In this document: positions 8,367 to 16,960 of the stretch, in pieces
How the letters are laid out: every line of letters starts with the position of its first letter
Numbering within the stretch: the stretch's first letter is position 1
DNA from: Arthrobacter sp. Y81
GTDB lineage: Bacteria > Actinomycetota > Actinomycetes > Actinomycetales > Micrococcaceae
Length of the DNA: 64,000 nt
Assembly: GCF_002929335.1 (NCBI RefSeq)
Contig: NZ_PJIL01000009.1
Coordinates: 124,001 to 188,000, forward strand
Direction of reading: 5' to 3'
Position numbers and translations under genes: made by a program
Notes under the pieces: generated by a model
The model's input: the letters and a program-made list of their open reading frames with translations, nothing else
What the model was told of the DNA's origin: nothing
Database searches by the model: none

Positions 8367-11253
8367 TCTCCTCCAGATCAGATACGACGGCGGGTAGGGC
8401 CTTGGTGGCCTGCCCGCCGCCGTTGTATACCGGCTTCACCCGCCGGAACGCGGCGAGAATGGCCCGCCCCACCACAGCGATTCCGACGACCGTGGTGATG
8501 GCACGCAAGGTGTCCCAGCCCGCCGTCGACGTCACCAGCGAGTAGAGCAGGAAGCTGCTGAGGTTGGTGCCCAGCGGCGCACCGGCCACGTAGGAGATGC
8601 CGGTGCCGGCGCCGACCGCGAAGGGCCAGAACCACAGATTGGTCAGCAGCCCGAACAGGTAGGACGCCACGGCACCGTAGCCGCCCAGCATCCACAGCTC
8701 GGCTTTGCCCCGCACCTGCCGGGGGAGCAGGCCGGCACCGGCGCCCACCCACGCACAGGCGAAGATCTGGAACGGTGTCCACGGCCCGATCCCACCCCAC
8801 AAGGCGCTGGAGACGGCGATGGTGGCGGCGCCGAGGAGCATGCCGAAACGGGCACCGAAGGCCCGGCCGGCCAGGATCAGCAGGATAAAGACCGCCTCCA
8901 CGCCCCCGACGCCGGTGCTCGCCACCCGCACCGCGGAACCGACGGCGGCCAGGACGCCGAGCAACGCCACCGTGTGCGCGGAGCGGACCGAACCGTCCAT
9001 GGACACAACGACGGCGACGGCGGCGAGCGGCGCAATGGCCAGCGCCGCGTAGGGGAGGGCCGCGGCGGCATCCTCCGGGAGGGCTGCGGCGAGCAGCGGC
9101 CAGCAGAATGCGCCGAGGGCCAGAAGATTTGCAGCTGCCAGAATTGCGAGCTCGACGCCCCGCGGCATCCGGACGCGGCGCTGTCTTGCCGGGCCCTGGG
9201 TGTCTGTTTGTTCGTCGCTGACCCTTGGCCTCGGTCCGGCATTCCCCTGCCGGGAAAGCGGGAGGGGCGGTTCCGGCGCATTGGCCGGCACGGAAGAAGG
9301 TACGACGCCGTCACGCATCGGGAGGATCCGGGCGCCGAGGTTGTGGGCAAAGTCGAGGTCGTGCGTGGCGATCAGGACCGCGGCACCGGCGTCCGCAGCG
9401 GCCCGCAGCGCCGCCGAGACTGCTGTGCGGGCAGCAGGATCGAGTCCGCGGGTGGGCTCATCGATCAGGAGTACCTGGGGCTCGTCCATGGTCTGCAGCG
9501 CGATGGCTAGGATCCTGCGCTCTCCTGCAGAGAGATCCCGGGGATGTTCATGTCCAATGGGAATCCGGACGTCCCCCCGCAAACGGGCCAAGTGTGAAGC
9601 CGCGGGCCTTGCGGGGAGCCGGTCACTGCGCAGGTCCTGGTGCCGCCCGGCGGCAGCCTTACGCGCAGCGCGCGCCTGGCGCCGATCGGCCGCGCGGAGC
9701 TCTGCTGCGACGGTATCCCTCGTGAAGAGGTCGTCCGAGGCGTCCGGGACGAGGGCGACGCGGCCGCCGTCGACCGTGCTTTCACCGCCCCTGCCTTCGC
9801 CAACCGTTCCTTCACGCTCCGTTCCTTCACCCAGGGCGAGCGCCACCAGGAGGGACGACTTTCCTGCCCCGTTCGGCCCCACGAGGGCCACCACTTCACC
9901 GCGGTGCAGGGTCAGGGACGCGTCATGCACGAGCGGTTTGCCCTTGCGGTGCACCGCGAGGTTTGCCGCAGTCAGGACGGGCACGTGCTCCGCTGGCTCT
10001 GCCGGCGTTGGGCGGGCACTAACAGGGGCCGAAGGCGCGGATGGCGCAGCACCCGGCACCAGGGCGTCGCCGTCGATGGTCCACCACGAGTCGGCAACCG
10101 GTACGAGCGCTGCCGCCCGGTGCTCCGCCACGATGACGCAGACACCGTCATCGCGGGCGAGGGCGTTGAGCACGGCGATGACGTGTCCGCGTGCTGCGGT
10201 GTCCAGGTCGGCCAAAGGCTCATCAACCAGGAGCAGGGCCGGATGCTCCACCACCGCGGCGGCGATGGCCACAAGCGTCGCCTCGCCTGCCGAGAGGGTG
10301 CTGATATTCCGGTCCAGCAGCGCCGACACTCCGATATGCTCCGCGACCTCCAGCACCCGGGTCTTGGCGGTCCCGGACGCCATGCCGCGCAGCTCCAGTG
10401 CGAGGGCGATTTCATCCCGGACCCGGGTAGAGGCGAAGGCAGCGCGGGGATTCTGCAATACGACGCCGACGAGGCGGGCGGTATCGCGCGGCGGCGTGGT
10501 GGCACGGTCCGTTCCGGCGACGCGCACGGTGCCGGAAACTTCTCCACCGTCAACGTGTGAGAGGAGGCCCGCGACGCCCCGCAGGAAGGTGGACTTGCCG
10601 GAGCCCGTCGGCCCGGTGATGACCGTTATGGACCCGCTCGACGGCGTGAACCCTGCGACGCGCACCCGCGCATCACCGATGCGGAATTCTGCGTCCCGGA
10701 CGAGGACCGGCGCTTCGGTACCCTGGCCGGTCTGGTGTGCTGCCCGGCTCCCGAAGCCGCGCAGCTCCAGGGCTGCGGCAACCCGGCCCGCGTGCTCAAG
10801 GGTCCGCTCGAGCACGGGCACCAGGGCGCGGGGTCCGAAGCGTTCGCCCCGCAGTCTAAAGGCCAGGCGTACGGAGCTCACGGCGTCGGCTAGCGCCGGG
10901 AGCGCCGCCCAGGCCACCACCAAAGTCCGGGCCAGGCCCTGCATGGGGCCGCGGCGGGCCAGGAGCACGAAGCCGCGGGCCACATCCACAAACGCATTGA
11001 GCAGGCCGAAAGCGAGGAACATCCCGGCAATCGGCAAAGCGGACAGGACCGCCTGCCACAGGCCAGCTGCGGTTACCGGACCGAGGAGGACCACATGGGC
11101 GTACGGGGCAGGCAGCGGCACCGCCGGCAGGTCAAGCAGAACCGGTTCGCCAATGCCCGCCCCGTTGAAAAGGAAGCGGTAAATGACCCGCGCCGCGATG
11201 AAGACGACGGCGAGAGCCGCCGCTGCACGTAGCGGCGCGGGTCGAAAGGTCAT
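8356..11253 (-). CDS. Single-chain ECF vitamin transporter (EcfT-EcfA-EcfA-S fusion)
   Basis: A 965-residue protein carrying a whole energy-coupling-factor importer. Residues 1-175 are an EcfT-like membrane domain ending in the Ala-Arg-Gly type coupling motif (ALELRGFG). A first ATPase follows, with Walker A GPTGSGKST at 214-222, signature LSAGE and Walker B LLLVDEPLADLD. A second ATPase has Walker A GPNGAGKSS near 456-464, signature LSAGE and LLIDEPTRGLD. From about residue 690 to the end there are some six hydrophobic segments that look like a substrate-binding S component. Normally these are separate subunits. The start overlaps the upstream lipoprotein stop (ATGA). Context with a DUF4430-like lipoprotein and metH suggests cobalamin as substrate; this is inference. 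Confidence 0.88.
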   Translation of the reverse strand: MTFRPAPLRAAAALAVVFIAARVIYRFLFNGAGIGEPVLLDLPAVPLPAPYAHVVLLGPVTAAGLWQAVLSALPIAGMFLAFGLLNAFVDVARGFVLLARRGPMQGLARTLVVAWAALPALADAVSSVRLAFRLRGERFGPRALVPVLERTLEHAGRVAAALELRGFGSRAAHQTGQGTEAPVLVRDAEFRIGDARVRVAGFTPSSGSITVITGPTGSGKSTFLRGVAGLLSHVDGGEVSGTVRVAGTDRATTPPRDTARLVGVVLQNPRAAFASTRVRDEIALALELRGMASGTAKTRVLEVAEHIGVSALLDRNISTLSAGEATLVAIAAAVVEHPALLLVDEPLADLDTAARGHVIAVLNALARDDGVCVIVAEHRAAALVPVADSWWTIDGDALVPGAAPSAPSAPVSARPTPAEPAEHVPVLTAANLAVHRKGKPLVHDASLTLHRGEVVALVGPNGAGKSSLLVALALGEGTEREGTVGEGRGGESTVDGGRVALVPDASDDLFTRDTVAAELRAADRRQARAARKAAAGRHQDLRSDRLPARPAASHLARLRGDVRIPIGHEHPRDLSAGERRILAIALQTMDEPQVLLIDEPTRGLDPAARTAVSAALRAAADAGAAVLIATHDLDFAHNLGARILPMRDGVVPSSVPANAPEPPLPLSRQGNAGPRPRVSDEQTDTQGPARQRRVRMPRGVELAILAAANLLALGAFCWPLLAAALPEDAAAALPYAALAIAPLAAVAVVVSMDGSVRSAHTVALLGVLAAVGSAVRVASTGVGGVEAVFILLILAGRAFGARFGMLLGAATIAVSSALWGGIGPWTPFQIFACAWVGAGAGLLPRQVRGKAELWMLGGYGAVASYLFGLLTNLWFWPFAVGAGTGISYVAGAPLGTNLSSFLLYSLVTSTAGWDTLRAITTVVGIAVVGRAILAAFRRVKPVYNGGGQATKALPAVVSDLEEIRR

Positions 11254-11807
11254 GCCGCCGGTGCGGCCGGTGCGCCGTCGACCGTGAAGAGCAGTTCCAC
11301 GCTCTGTCCCGGGCTCAGCTGCAGGGTGCTGAGGCCTTCCTGCGCGTATGCCCAGTCACCGGAGGCCGGCTTGACCCAGAGCGACCAGTAGGCGAAAGCG
11401 GCGGGCATCTTGCTGCAGTCTTCCCGGTACGTTCCTCCCTTGTGGGCGATGTCGAAGTCTGCGGCGGGGACGCCGTTCACACGGCACGCCAGTTCCTTGG
11501 GATATTCGGGAGTGCCCTCAGTTTTCACCTTTGCCTCGTCGAGCACCTTGGATGCGAGCGTCGGCCCGTCCACGGGCACGCAAACGGACGTATCAGCGGC
11601 AGCCTGCTTCAGGGAGCCCGAATCGACGATGACCTTCACCCCGGCGCAGGGCCCGGAGTCGGTGCTGGCTGAAGCTGTTGCCGGGGAAACCGGTGCAGAG
11701 CTGGTTGGCTGGGTGGCGGCCGGCGTGGAACAGGCGGCGAGGGTAAACAGGAGACCTGCGGCGGCGAGGGAGCTCGCGGCGGCGGTGCGGATCTTAGTCA
11801 AAGTCAC
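11250..11807 (-). CDS. DUF4430-like (transcobalamin-type) lipoprotein
   Basis: A 185-residue lipoprotein with lipobox LAAC and acylated Cys26, then a Ser/Thr/Pro linker to about residue 50. The C-terminal half contains AYWSLWVKPASGDW..YAQEGL and LSPGQSVELLFTV, a pattern that resembles DUF4430, the domain related to the beta domain of transcobalamin and intrinsic factor. It therefore probably binds a ligand outside the membrane and hands it to the transporter. The GTG start at 11807 has TACCCT 6 nt upstream and no Shine-Dalgarno, so it looks leaderless. The stop overlaps the transporter start by 4 nt, so the two are one operon and translationally coupled. The domain call is from memory of the motif spacing. 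Confidence 0.75.
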   Translation of the reverse strand: MTLTKIRTAAASSLAAAGLLFTLAACSTPAATQPTSSAPVSPATASASTDSGPCAGVKVIVDSGSLKQAAADTSVCVPVDGPTLASKVLDEAKVKTEGTPEYPKELACRVNGVPAADFDIAHKGGTYREDCSKMPAAFAYWSLWVKPASGDWAYAQEGLSTLQLSPGQSVELLFTVDGAPAAPAA

Positions 11808-11908
11808 GAGTCAAGGGTAAATCGTTGCCTGTCCGGATCCGGATGCCGCCGCTTTGTGTGACGTTAAGTCTCCAATGAAGCCAAAGCCGCGCGCACCGCC
11901 GCGTCGCT

Positions 11909-12541
11909 TCAGCCTCCCGGAATGCTGAGCACCCCAACAGCCGCCACCAAATACGGCACCGGATCCGGATCCGTCCCCGCGGCCCACCGCATCCAGGCCT
12001 CGAACGTCGCGCCCATGAACGCTGCGCACAGATACCCGGCAACGTCCTCGCCAACCCCTGCCGAAACCAGATACGCCCGCGCCCGGTCCCGCTGCGGTGT
12101 CAGGGACTCGTAGCTCCGACTCGCCAGCTCGGGGTGCTCGGCGATCAACCGCAGCCGCCCCCGTGTCACTGCCAGGTCAGGAATAACAGCAACCCCGGCA
12201 ACAGCCGCCTCCCGCAGCCCCGCCAGCACGTCGCCGTTGGAACCGCCGTCGGCCCCGCCCGAAACGCGGGCGGAATCCAAAACCCGCCCCGACGCTTCCA
12301 CCGCCGGATCCATGCCGCCCCAGACAAGCTCGGCTTTGTTCGAGAAGTAGCGGTACAGGCTCTTGCGCCCGATTCCGGCCGCGCGCGCGATGTCCTCCAT
12401 GGAGGTCTGCTCGTAGCCGCGCTCCGCGAACAACCGCAGCGCGATGGCGGCCACTGCGTCGGGATCAATCGTCACCGGGCGCCCGGTGGGGCGCGGAACG
12501 GCGGTGGTCAAAGCATCCGAAGGCATCCCACCAGTATTCAC
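11909..12541 (-). CDS. TetR family transcriptional regulator
   Basis: A 210-residue repressor. The N-terminal helix-turn-helix spans about residues 25-70, with the typical LFAERGYEQTSMEDIARAAG and IGRKSLYRYFSNKAEL. The C-terminal part is a helical ligand domain ending in proline-poor hydrophobic helices. It is divergent from the SDR gene, with 68 bases between the starts. A perfect 17-base palindrome (12551-12567) lies between them and is its likely operator, so it should control both itself and the SDR. The start codon is GTG; ATG 15 bases in (GMPSDAL) is an alternative. Confidence 0.9.
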   Translation of the reverse strand: MNTGGMPSDALTTAVPRPTGRPVTIDPDAVAAIALRLFAERGYEQTSMEDIARAAGIGRKSLYRYFSNKAELVWGGMDPAVEASGRVLDSARVSGGADGGSNGDVLAGLREAAVAGVAVIPDLAVTRGRLRLIAEHPELASRSYESLTPQRDRARAYLVSAGVGEDVAGYLCAAFMGATFEAWMRWAAGTDPDPVPYLVAAVGVLSIPGG

Positions 12542-12550
12542 CCTTACATA

Positions 12551-12567
12551 ATGACACAGAGTGTCAT
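12551..12567. promoter_or_regulatory. Putative TetR operator
   Basis: ATGACACAGAGTGTCAT is a perfect inverted repeat with 7-bp arms and a 3-bp centre. It sits between the divergent TetR and SDR genes, 10 bases from the TetR start and overlapping likely -10 sequences on both strands. Confidence 0.7.
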
Positions 12568-12609
12568 AAGGTGGATCGCATCACCCTCAGCAACGTCTGG
12601 AAGGACATC

Positions 12610-13389
12610 ATGGGCAACGAAGCTTCATGGCAGGAAGCCACCACCAACGGCCGGTTTGCCGGCAAAACCGTCATCGTCACCGGCGCGGCCTCGGGCATCG
12701 GCCAGGCCACGGCCCTGCGCGTCGCCAAGGAAGGCGGCCGCGTCATCGCCGCCGACATCAGCAAGGAACGCCTGGACGACCTGGTGGCCGAAAACGCCGG
12801 TTTGGACCTGGTCCCCGTGGCCGGCGACATCTCCACCGAAGAGACCGTGGCCGCCGTCGTTGCTGCCGCCGGCGGACGCGTCGACGCCCTGGCGAACGTC
12901 GCCGGCGTCATGGACAACTTCGCCCCCATCCACGAAGTGGACGACGACCTCTGGGACCGTGTCTTCCGGATCAACGTCACCGCCCTCATGCGCCTCACCC
13001 GCGCCGTGGTGCCGCTGATGCTCGACGCCGGGACCGGTTCCGTGGTCAACGTCGCCTCCGAAGCCGGGCTGCGCGGTTCCGCCGCCGGAGCCGCCTACAC
13101 CGCGTCCAAGCACGCCGTCGTCGGCCTGACTAAGAACTCGGCCGTGATGTACGGGCCCAAGGGCCTGCGCTTCAACGCCGTAGCCCCCGGCCCCACCATC
13201 ACCAACATCGTGGCCAACTGGGGATCGCAGCTCGCGGCCGAACGCCTCGGCCCGCTGATGCAGGCCACTGTCCCCACACCCGCCACCGCGGCCCAGCTCG
13301 CCGCCTCCATCACCTTCCTGCTCAGCGACGACGGCACCAACGTCAACGGCGCCATCCTCGCCTCCGACGGCGGCTGGTCGGCGCTGTAG
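12610..13389 (+). CDS. Short-chain dehydrogenase/reductase
   Basis: A 259-residue NAD(P)-dependent classical SDR. The cofactor motif TGAASGIG is near residues 22-29. NVAG replaces the usual NNAG near residue 98, and the catalytic pair is YTASK, with VAPGPTITN after it. The ATG at 12610 is preferred over an earlier in-frame GTG at 12571 because GGAAGGA lies 4 nt before it. It is divergent from the TetR gene and probably induced by that regulator's ligand. Substrate unknown. Two truncated relatives of its 3' end lie at 3855-3954 and 26827-26859, so copies of this gene have been lost or rearranged nearby. Confidence 0.9.
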   Translation: MGNEASWQEATTNGRFAGKTVIVTGAASGIGQATALRVAKEGGRVIAADISKERLDDLVAENAGLDLVPVAGDISTEETVAAVVAAAGGRVDALANVAGVMDNFAPIHEVDDDLWDRVFRINVTALMRLTRAVVPLMLDAGTGSVVNVASEAGLRGSAAGAAYTASKHAVVGLTKNSAVMYGPKGLRFNAVAPGPTITNIVANWGSQLAAERLGPLMQATVPTPATAAQLAASITFLLSDDGTNVNGAILASDGGWSAL

Positions 13390-13412
13390 GCGAGCGGCAC
13401 CAAACGCAAGCG

Positions 13413-13440
13413 GACGACGGCGGGAAGTCCCGCCGTCGTC
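13413..13440. terminator. Extragenic palindrome, terminator type
   Basis: GACGACGGCGGGA forms a perfect 13-bp stem with its complement around a 2-nt AG loop, 23 bases after the SDR stop. The left flank GAGCGGCACCAAACGCAAG is nearly repeated beside the copies at 36914 and 41765. The LysR tail fragment begins about ten bases past its right edge. Confidence 0.8.
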
Positions 13441-13448
13441 GGCTCACC

Positions 13449-13548
13449 CCTGTGTCCACGGGCATGCCGGCTGACCGTCGCCGGTCGAACCGTCGCAGAA
13501 CGATGCGTCGCGTACCCAGTCCGGGGACGTCCAGAATGTCACTCCGTC
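13449..13548 (-). pseudogene. Tail fragment of a LysR regulator
   Basis: Read on the minus strand, these bases encode DVPGLGTRRIVLRRFDRRRS followed by a TPVDT-like stretch. They match the C-terminal part of the intact LysR gene at 13961-14884 with high DNA identity. The N-terminal DNA-binding domain and most of the effector domain are absent. The fragment starts a few bases beyond the palindrome at 13413-13440. It is best explained as the residue of a second LysR copy. The following 130 bases up to 13679 show no gene. Confidence 0.8.
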
Positions 13549-13679
13549 CTCGCACCTCCCGAGCGCCCTACGACTTCCCCTAAGGATCCCGCCTGGGAAC
13601 CGGCCAAACCCGCGGTTTCCCGGCGCGCTCCCGCAAGGTCGGCCGTGCGTGCCCCATTGCTGGGATGGCTTTGCTCGTC

Positions 13680-13829
13680 TTACACGCGGGAGGACCTGCC
13701 GCGGATGAAGTGGACGACCAGGACGACCACGGCTATCACCAAAAGCAGGTGAATTAACCCGCCACCGATGTTGCCGAGCAGACCGAGAAGCCAGAGAACC
13801 GCGATAATGATGGCTATCCAAAGCAACAT
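13680..13829 (-). CDS. lmo0937-type small membrane protein
   Basis: A 49-residue protein with two hydrophobic segments (LLWIAIIIAVLWLLGLLG and LIHLLLVIAVVVLVVHFI) and a short basic C-terminus (RGRSSRV). The layout and the GGGLIHLLLVIA centre match the small lmo0937 family found in many Gram-positives. Function is unknown, though such genes are often in stress regulons. The start is backed by AAGGAGA 6-7 nt upstream on the minus strand. Confidence 0.8.
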   Translation of the reverse strand: MLLWIAIIIAVLWLLGLLGNIGGGLIHLLLVIAVVVLVVHFIRGRSSRV

Positions 13830-13960
13830 GAGAGTCTCCTTCGTCTATTCGCCGAGCTGTGGTTTTATCAGCCTATGCCCGGATCAGGTTGCCGAAAATA
13901 GGCCATACGTCACCTAATTGTCCAGAGCACTCTGGACAAACAGAGACCAGGACGAGTCCG

Positions 13961-14884
13961 TCAGGATGTCGATCGTGTGTCGAACGCCGCTGCCGATTCC
14001 CGCAGCAGGCGTGCGACGGTGTCCACCGGCGTGCTGGTTGACCGCCGTCGATCGAATCGTCGCAGGACGATGCGTCGAGTTCCGAGTCCGGGGACGTCCA
14101 GGACGTCGACTCCGTCGTGGATGACGCCGCTTAGTGCCAAGGTGGGCACGATCGCAATACCCTCGCCCGCGGCGACGAGCGCGAGAGCGGTCAGCGTTTC
14201 CTGGTACTGGTGCGCAGTATCCATCTGGGCACCCGTTGACTGACGGAGCCGACCGAGCACCGAAGCGTTGGCGGCTGTGGGCTCGACGCCGAGCCACGGA
14301 AGTGGCAGCCGGGCAAGGTCGATGTTCTCGGTGGTGAGCAGGGCACCCGAGGGAACCACCAGCTTCCAGGGCTCGTCAAGCAGTGGTTCCTCGGTCATTC
14401 CTGCGGAGAGCGAACGCTGCTCGGCCGTCGTCGAATCGAGCTCGACCACGACGGCGTCGAGCTGGCGCTGGCGGAGCAGTCGCATCAGAGCCGGAAAGTC
14501 GTCCTCGACGATCCGGATCTGCAATTGCGGGTACTGGGTGCGCCAGTCGGGCAGGCGCGGGATCACCACCGTCCGAACAAAGCTGGTGAATCCGCCCACG
14601 CGCACGACTCCTTCAACCTTGGCCCCACCTTCGATACGGGCGCGAGCAACGCTGAGTGCACGTTCAATCTCCTCCCCGGCTTCCGCTACCGCCAGGCCTG
14701 CGGGTGTCAAAACTGAGCCTTTGGGTGTGCGCACCACCAAGGCGTGGCCCGTCTCGTCTTCCAATTTGTTGAGCTGCTGTGAGACGGCCGATGGGCTAAT
14801 TCCCAGCTCGTCGGCCGCGGCTAGCACCCCGCCCGTGCGGGCAATCGCAAGAAGCACGCGCAGCCTGCGCGGATCGATGTCCAT
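13961..14884 (-). CDS. LysR family transcriptional regulator
   Basis: A 307-residue regulator. The winged helix at residues 1-65 includes VLLAIARTGGVLAAADELGISPSAVSQQLNKLE; the rest is a periplasmic-binding-protein-like effector domain. The start at 14884 is the only one that keeps the whole helix-turn-helix. It is divergent from the small membrane gene at 15067, which it may regulate. A fragment matching its last 35 residues lies just downstream at 13449-13548. Effector unknown. Confidence 0.92.
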   Translation of the reverse strand: MDIDPRRLRVLLAIARTGGVLAAADELGISPSAVSQQLNKLEDETGHALVVRTPKGSVLTPAGLAVAEAGEEIERALSVARARIEGGAKVEGVVRVGGFTSFVRTVVIPRLPDWRTQYPQLQIRIVEDDFPALMRLLRQRQLDAVVVELDSTTAEQRSLSAGMTEEPLLDEPWKLVVPSGALLTTENIDLARLPLPWLGVEPTAANASVLGRLRQSTGAQMDTAHQYQETLTALALVAAGEGIAIVPTLALSGVIHDGVDVLDVPGLGTRRIVLRRFDRRRSTSTPVDTVARLLRESAAAFDTRSTS

Positions 14885-15066
14885 GTTAAGTAGTTCTAAA
14901 CCATGTCTTCAGTGGAATGCAATTGCTCTAAAGGTGCGCCGTACTCATAATTGCTGTTGAAACGACAGGCCTACGGGGACATCCGGGCCTTCCAAAACAC
15001 ACACGAGCCCACGATCTACACTCCGCCCAGCGGATGGCATCAGGGTGCCACTTCTGAAAGGACATC

Positions 15067-15504
15067 ATGGAACTGCTGTGGGAAATTGCAGGTTGGTCGG
15101 GGGCAGTTCTGATCCTGTCGGCATACCTGTCTGTCTCCATGGGTTGGTTGAAGGCCGGCAAGCGCTTCCAGGTGGCCAACCTCATCGGTGCATGTGCCTT
15201 CATCATCAATGGTGCGGTCCACGAAGCGTGGCCCTCAGTGGTTACGAACATTGCCTGGTGCCTTATTTCCGCCATCGCGATTCTTCGCATGCGGGCCACG
15301 CAGGAGTCGCCGGTGGCCGTTGAGGCGCCGCAGGTGCAATTTCCCGGCGTCCCTGACACAACCGGCCAAATCGCTGTTGTCGAGGCAATTACTTATGCCG
15401 TCCATGGCGACGTCGCCGGACGCGCGGCTGAGTGCCAGGCAAGCCTGCGTGACGGGCGGACAGCGGATTCGGCACTCCTAAGTAGCGCCGCGGGGAAGTG
15501 CTAA
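15067..15504 (+). CDS. CBU_0592-like small membrane protein
   Basis: A 145-residue protein. The N-terminal half has three hydrophobic segments (WEIAGWSGAVLILSAYLSV, ANLIGACAFIINGAV, VVTNIAWCLISAIAILRM), in the order and spacing typical of the CBU_0592-like domain. The second half is hydrophilic and has no recognisable motif. The start is supported by AAAGGA 5 nt upstream. It is transcribed away from the LysR gene and could be its target. Function of the family is unknown to me. Confidence 0.75.
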   Translation: MELLWEIAGWSGAVLILSAYLSVSMGWLKAGKRFQVANLIGACAFIINGAVHEAWPSVVTNIAWCLISAIAILRMRATQESPVAVEAPQVQFPGVPDTTGQIAVVEAITYAVHGDVAGRAAECQASLRDGRTADSALLSSAAGKC

Positions 15505-15535
15505 CGACAGAGAGTCACAAGACGCCGAAGCGCGC

Positions 15536-16279
15536 CTATACGAGCGGCCACGGGTAGCGCATGCCGGTGCGGTCAACCGGCAGCACCCCGGCGCGGAGCA
15601 AGCGCTGCACGCGGCGCTGCAAAGCGGTGACCTCTTCGACGTCGAGGAGCTCGGCCACCTCGACTGGCGCGCCCTCTGCGAGCGGAGCGATGTCCTCGAG
15701 CAGGGCGTCCGGGATGGGCTCACCGGCGAAGTCCCAGATCACGGTACGCAGTTTGAAGCTGGCCGAGAAGCACAGCCCGTGGTCGATGCCCCACACCCGG
15801 CCGTCATCGCCGCGCAGCACGTGGCCGCTTTTGCGGTCGGTGTTGTTGGTGACGTAGTCGAACAGGGCGATCCGCGCCAGCTCGCGATGGGTCTCGGGTG
15901 AGTCCGCGAACAGGGTGAAGTAATGCTCTTGGAAGTCGCACTCGATAAACCACTGCAGCGAACCGACCCCCAAGGGCGCCTCCTCGCGGATCACCGTCGG
16001 CGGCACCAGACCCCACCCCAGCGAATCGCTGAGCAGGTAGGCTGCGCGTTCGCGCCGGTAGAGGCCGGGCTCGAAATCGGACAGCGGCCGTTCCCCGGCC
16101 TCCGGCTTGTAGACCGCGTACGCGGCGTCGTCCGCACGGGAGACCTGGACGAGGAACGTCCCGTTGCTGCTGCGCGGGATGCGCCCGATCAGCTCGACGC
16201 TGCCCTGCGTGAGCAGCATCAGCTCCCGGCCCGACACCGTCGGCCCCGTTTCACCGGCTGTGCCGCCGTAAGTCCCCAC
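15536..16279 (-). CDS. SCO1664-type PI3K/HipA-like kinase-fold protein
   Basis: A 247-residue protein with a PI3/4-kinase or HipA-like fold. It shows a nucleotide-binding strand with AVYKPEAGERPLSDF, then RRERAAYLLSDSLGW. The catalytic area reads FDYVTNNTDRKSGHVL, with the Asn-Asn-Asp-Arg catalytic-loop pattern, and GIDHGLCF is the metal-binding motif. The GTG start directly follows the upstream gene's stop, so the two are co-translated. In other actinobacteria this protein and the MSMEG_4193-type phosphomutase occur together. Substrate is not established. Confidence 0.85.
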   Translation of the reverse strand: MGTYGGTAGETGPTVSGRELMLLTQGSVELIGRIPRSSNGTFLVQVSRADDAAYAVYKPEAGERPLSDFEPGLYRRERAAYLLSDSLGWGLVPPTVIREEAPLGVGSLQWFIECDFQEHYFTLFADSPETHRELARIALFDYVTNNTDRKSGHVLRGDDGRVWGIDHGLCFSASFKLRTVIWDFAGEPIPDALLEDIAPLAEGAPVEVAELLDVEEVTALQRRVQRLLRAGVLPVDRTGMRYPWPLV

Positions 16280-16960
16280 TCACTGTCCCCTCAGCCCGCT
16301 CAGCGGTTCCGACGTCGAATTCACCATGAGCACGGTGGGCGCCTGACCCTCCACAACCGAGATGGCCGACACCGAACCCGGGCTGATGACGATGCGCTGG
16401 AAGAGGTCCAGGGGCGTGCCCAGGGCGTGGGCGACGGCGGCCTTGATGGGATCGGCGTGGGAGAAACACACCACCACGCCGCCAACGTGGGCGTTTCGCA
16501 GCGCCTCCAGCGTTCCGACAATCCGCGCCTGCATTTCCGTGAAGCTCTCGCCATTCGGGAAACGGAAGGTCGAGGGGCTGTGCTGGACGGTCTGCCACTC
16601 GGGCAGGGCGGCCACGTCCGCCAGAGCAGCCCCGGTCCAGTCGCCGAAATCGCATTCGAGCAGTCCGTCGTCGTGCTTCATGTCCCGTCCGGTGCGGGCC
16701 GCCGTCGGCTCCGCCGTCTCGCAGGCGCGCTCCAGCGGCGAGGAATAGATGGCGTCGACCGGGAGGTCCGCGAGGCGCTCCGCGACCCGTTCAGCCTGGG
16801 CGCGGCCGCGGTCGGACAGAAGCAGCCCCGGAGCCCGCCCCGGCAGCACTCTGCCCGTCGTCGGCGTCTCCCCATGGCGCACCAAAAGGAGGAGCGTTCC
16901 CGGCGGACCCGGCGGCGGCCCCGATGGTGGTGCCGGCGGCATGGCTGCAGTCATCAGCAT
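16280..16960 (-). CDS. Histidine phosphatase family protein (MSMEG_4193-type putative phosphomutase)
   Basis: A 226-residue member of the phosphoglycerate-mutase superfamily. The catalytic LVRHGETP motif is near residue 27, IYSSPLERACETA carries the second arginine, and CFSHADPIKAAVAH carries the second histidine. The N-terminal 20 residues are Pro-rich. TAGGCT upstream favours a leaderless start at the in-frame ATG 16954, two codons into the reading frame given here. It is co-transcribed with the kinase-like gene and divergent from the MoxR/VWA pair. Substrate unknown. Confidence 0.85.
   Translation of the reverse strand: MLMTAAMPPAPPSGPPPGPPGTLLLLVRHGETPTTGRVLPGRAPGLLLSDRGRAQAERVAERLADLPVDAIYSSPLERACETAEPTAARTGRDMKHDDGLLECDFGDWTGAALADVAALPEWQTVQHSPSTFRFPNGESFTEMQARIVGTLEALRNAHVGGVVVCFSHADPIKAAVAHALGTPLDLFQRIVISPGSVSAISVVEGQAPTVLMVNSTSEPLSGLRGQ

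Noticed and set aside
9200-11182. A 660-codon plus-strand frame opposite the ECF transporter
   Set aside because: It is the antisense shadow of a high-GC gene: composition is Arg/Ser/Pro-rich without motifs, and the minus-strand product has complete ABC and membrane signatures.
12134-13113. Overlapping frames in both strands around the SDR gene
   Set aside because: They are shadows of the SDR and TetR genes, which have full family motifs and an operator between them.
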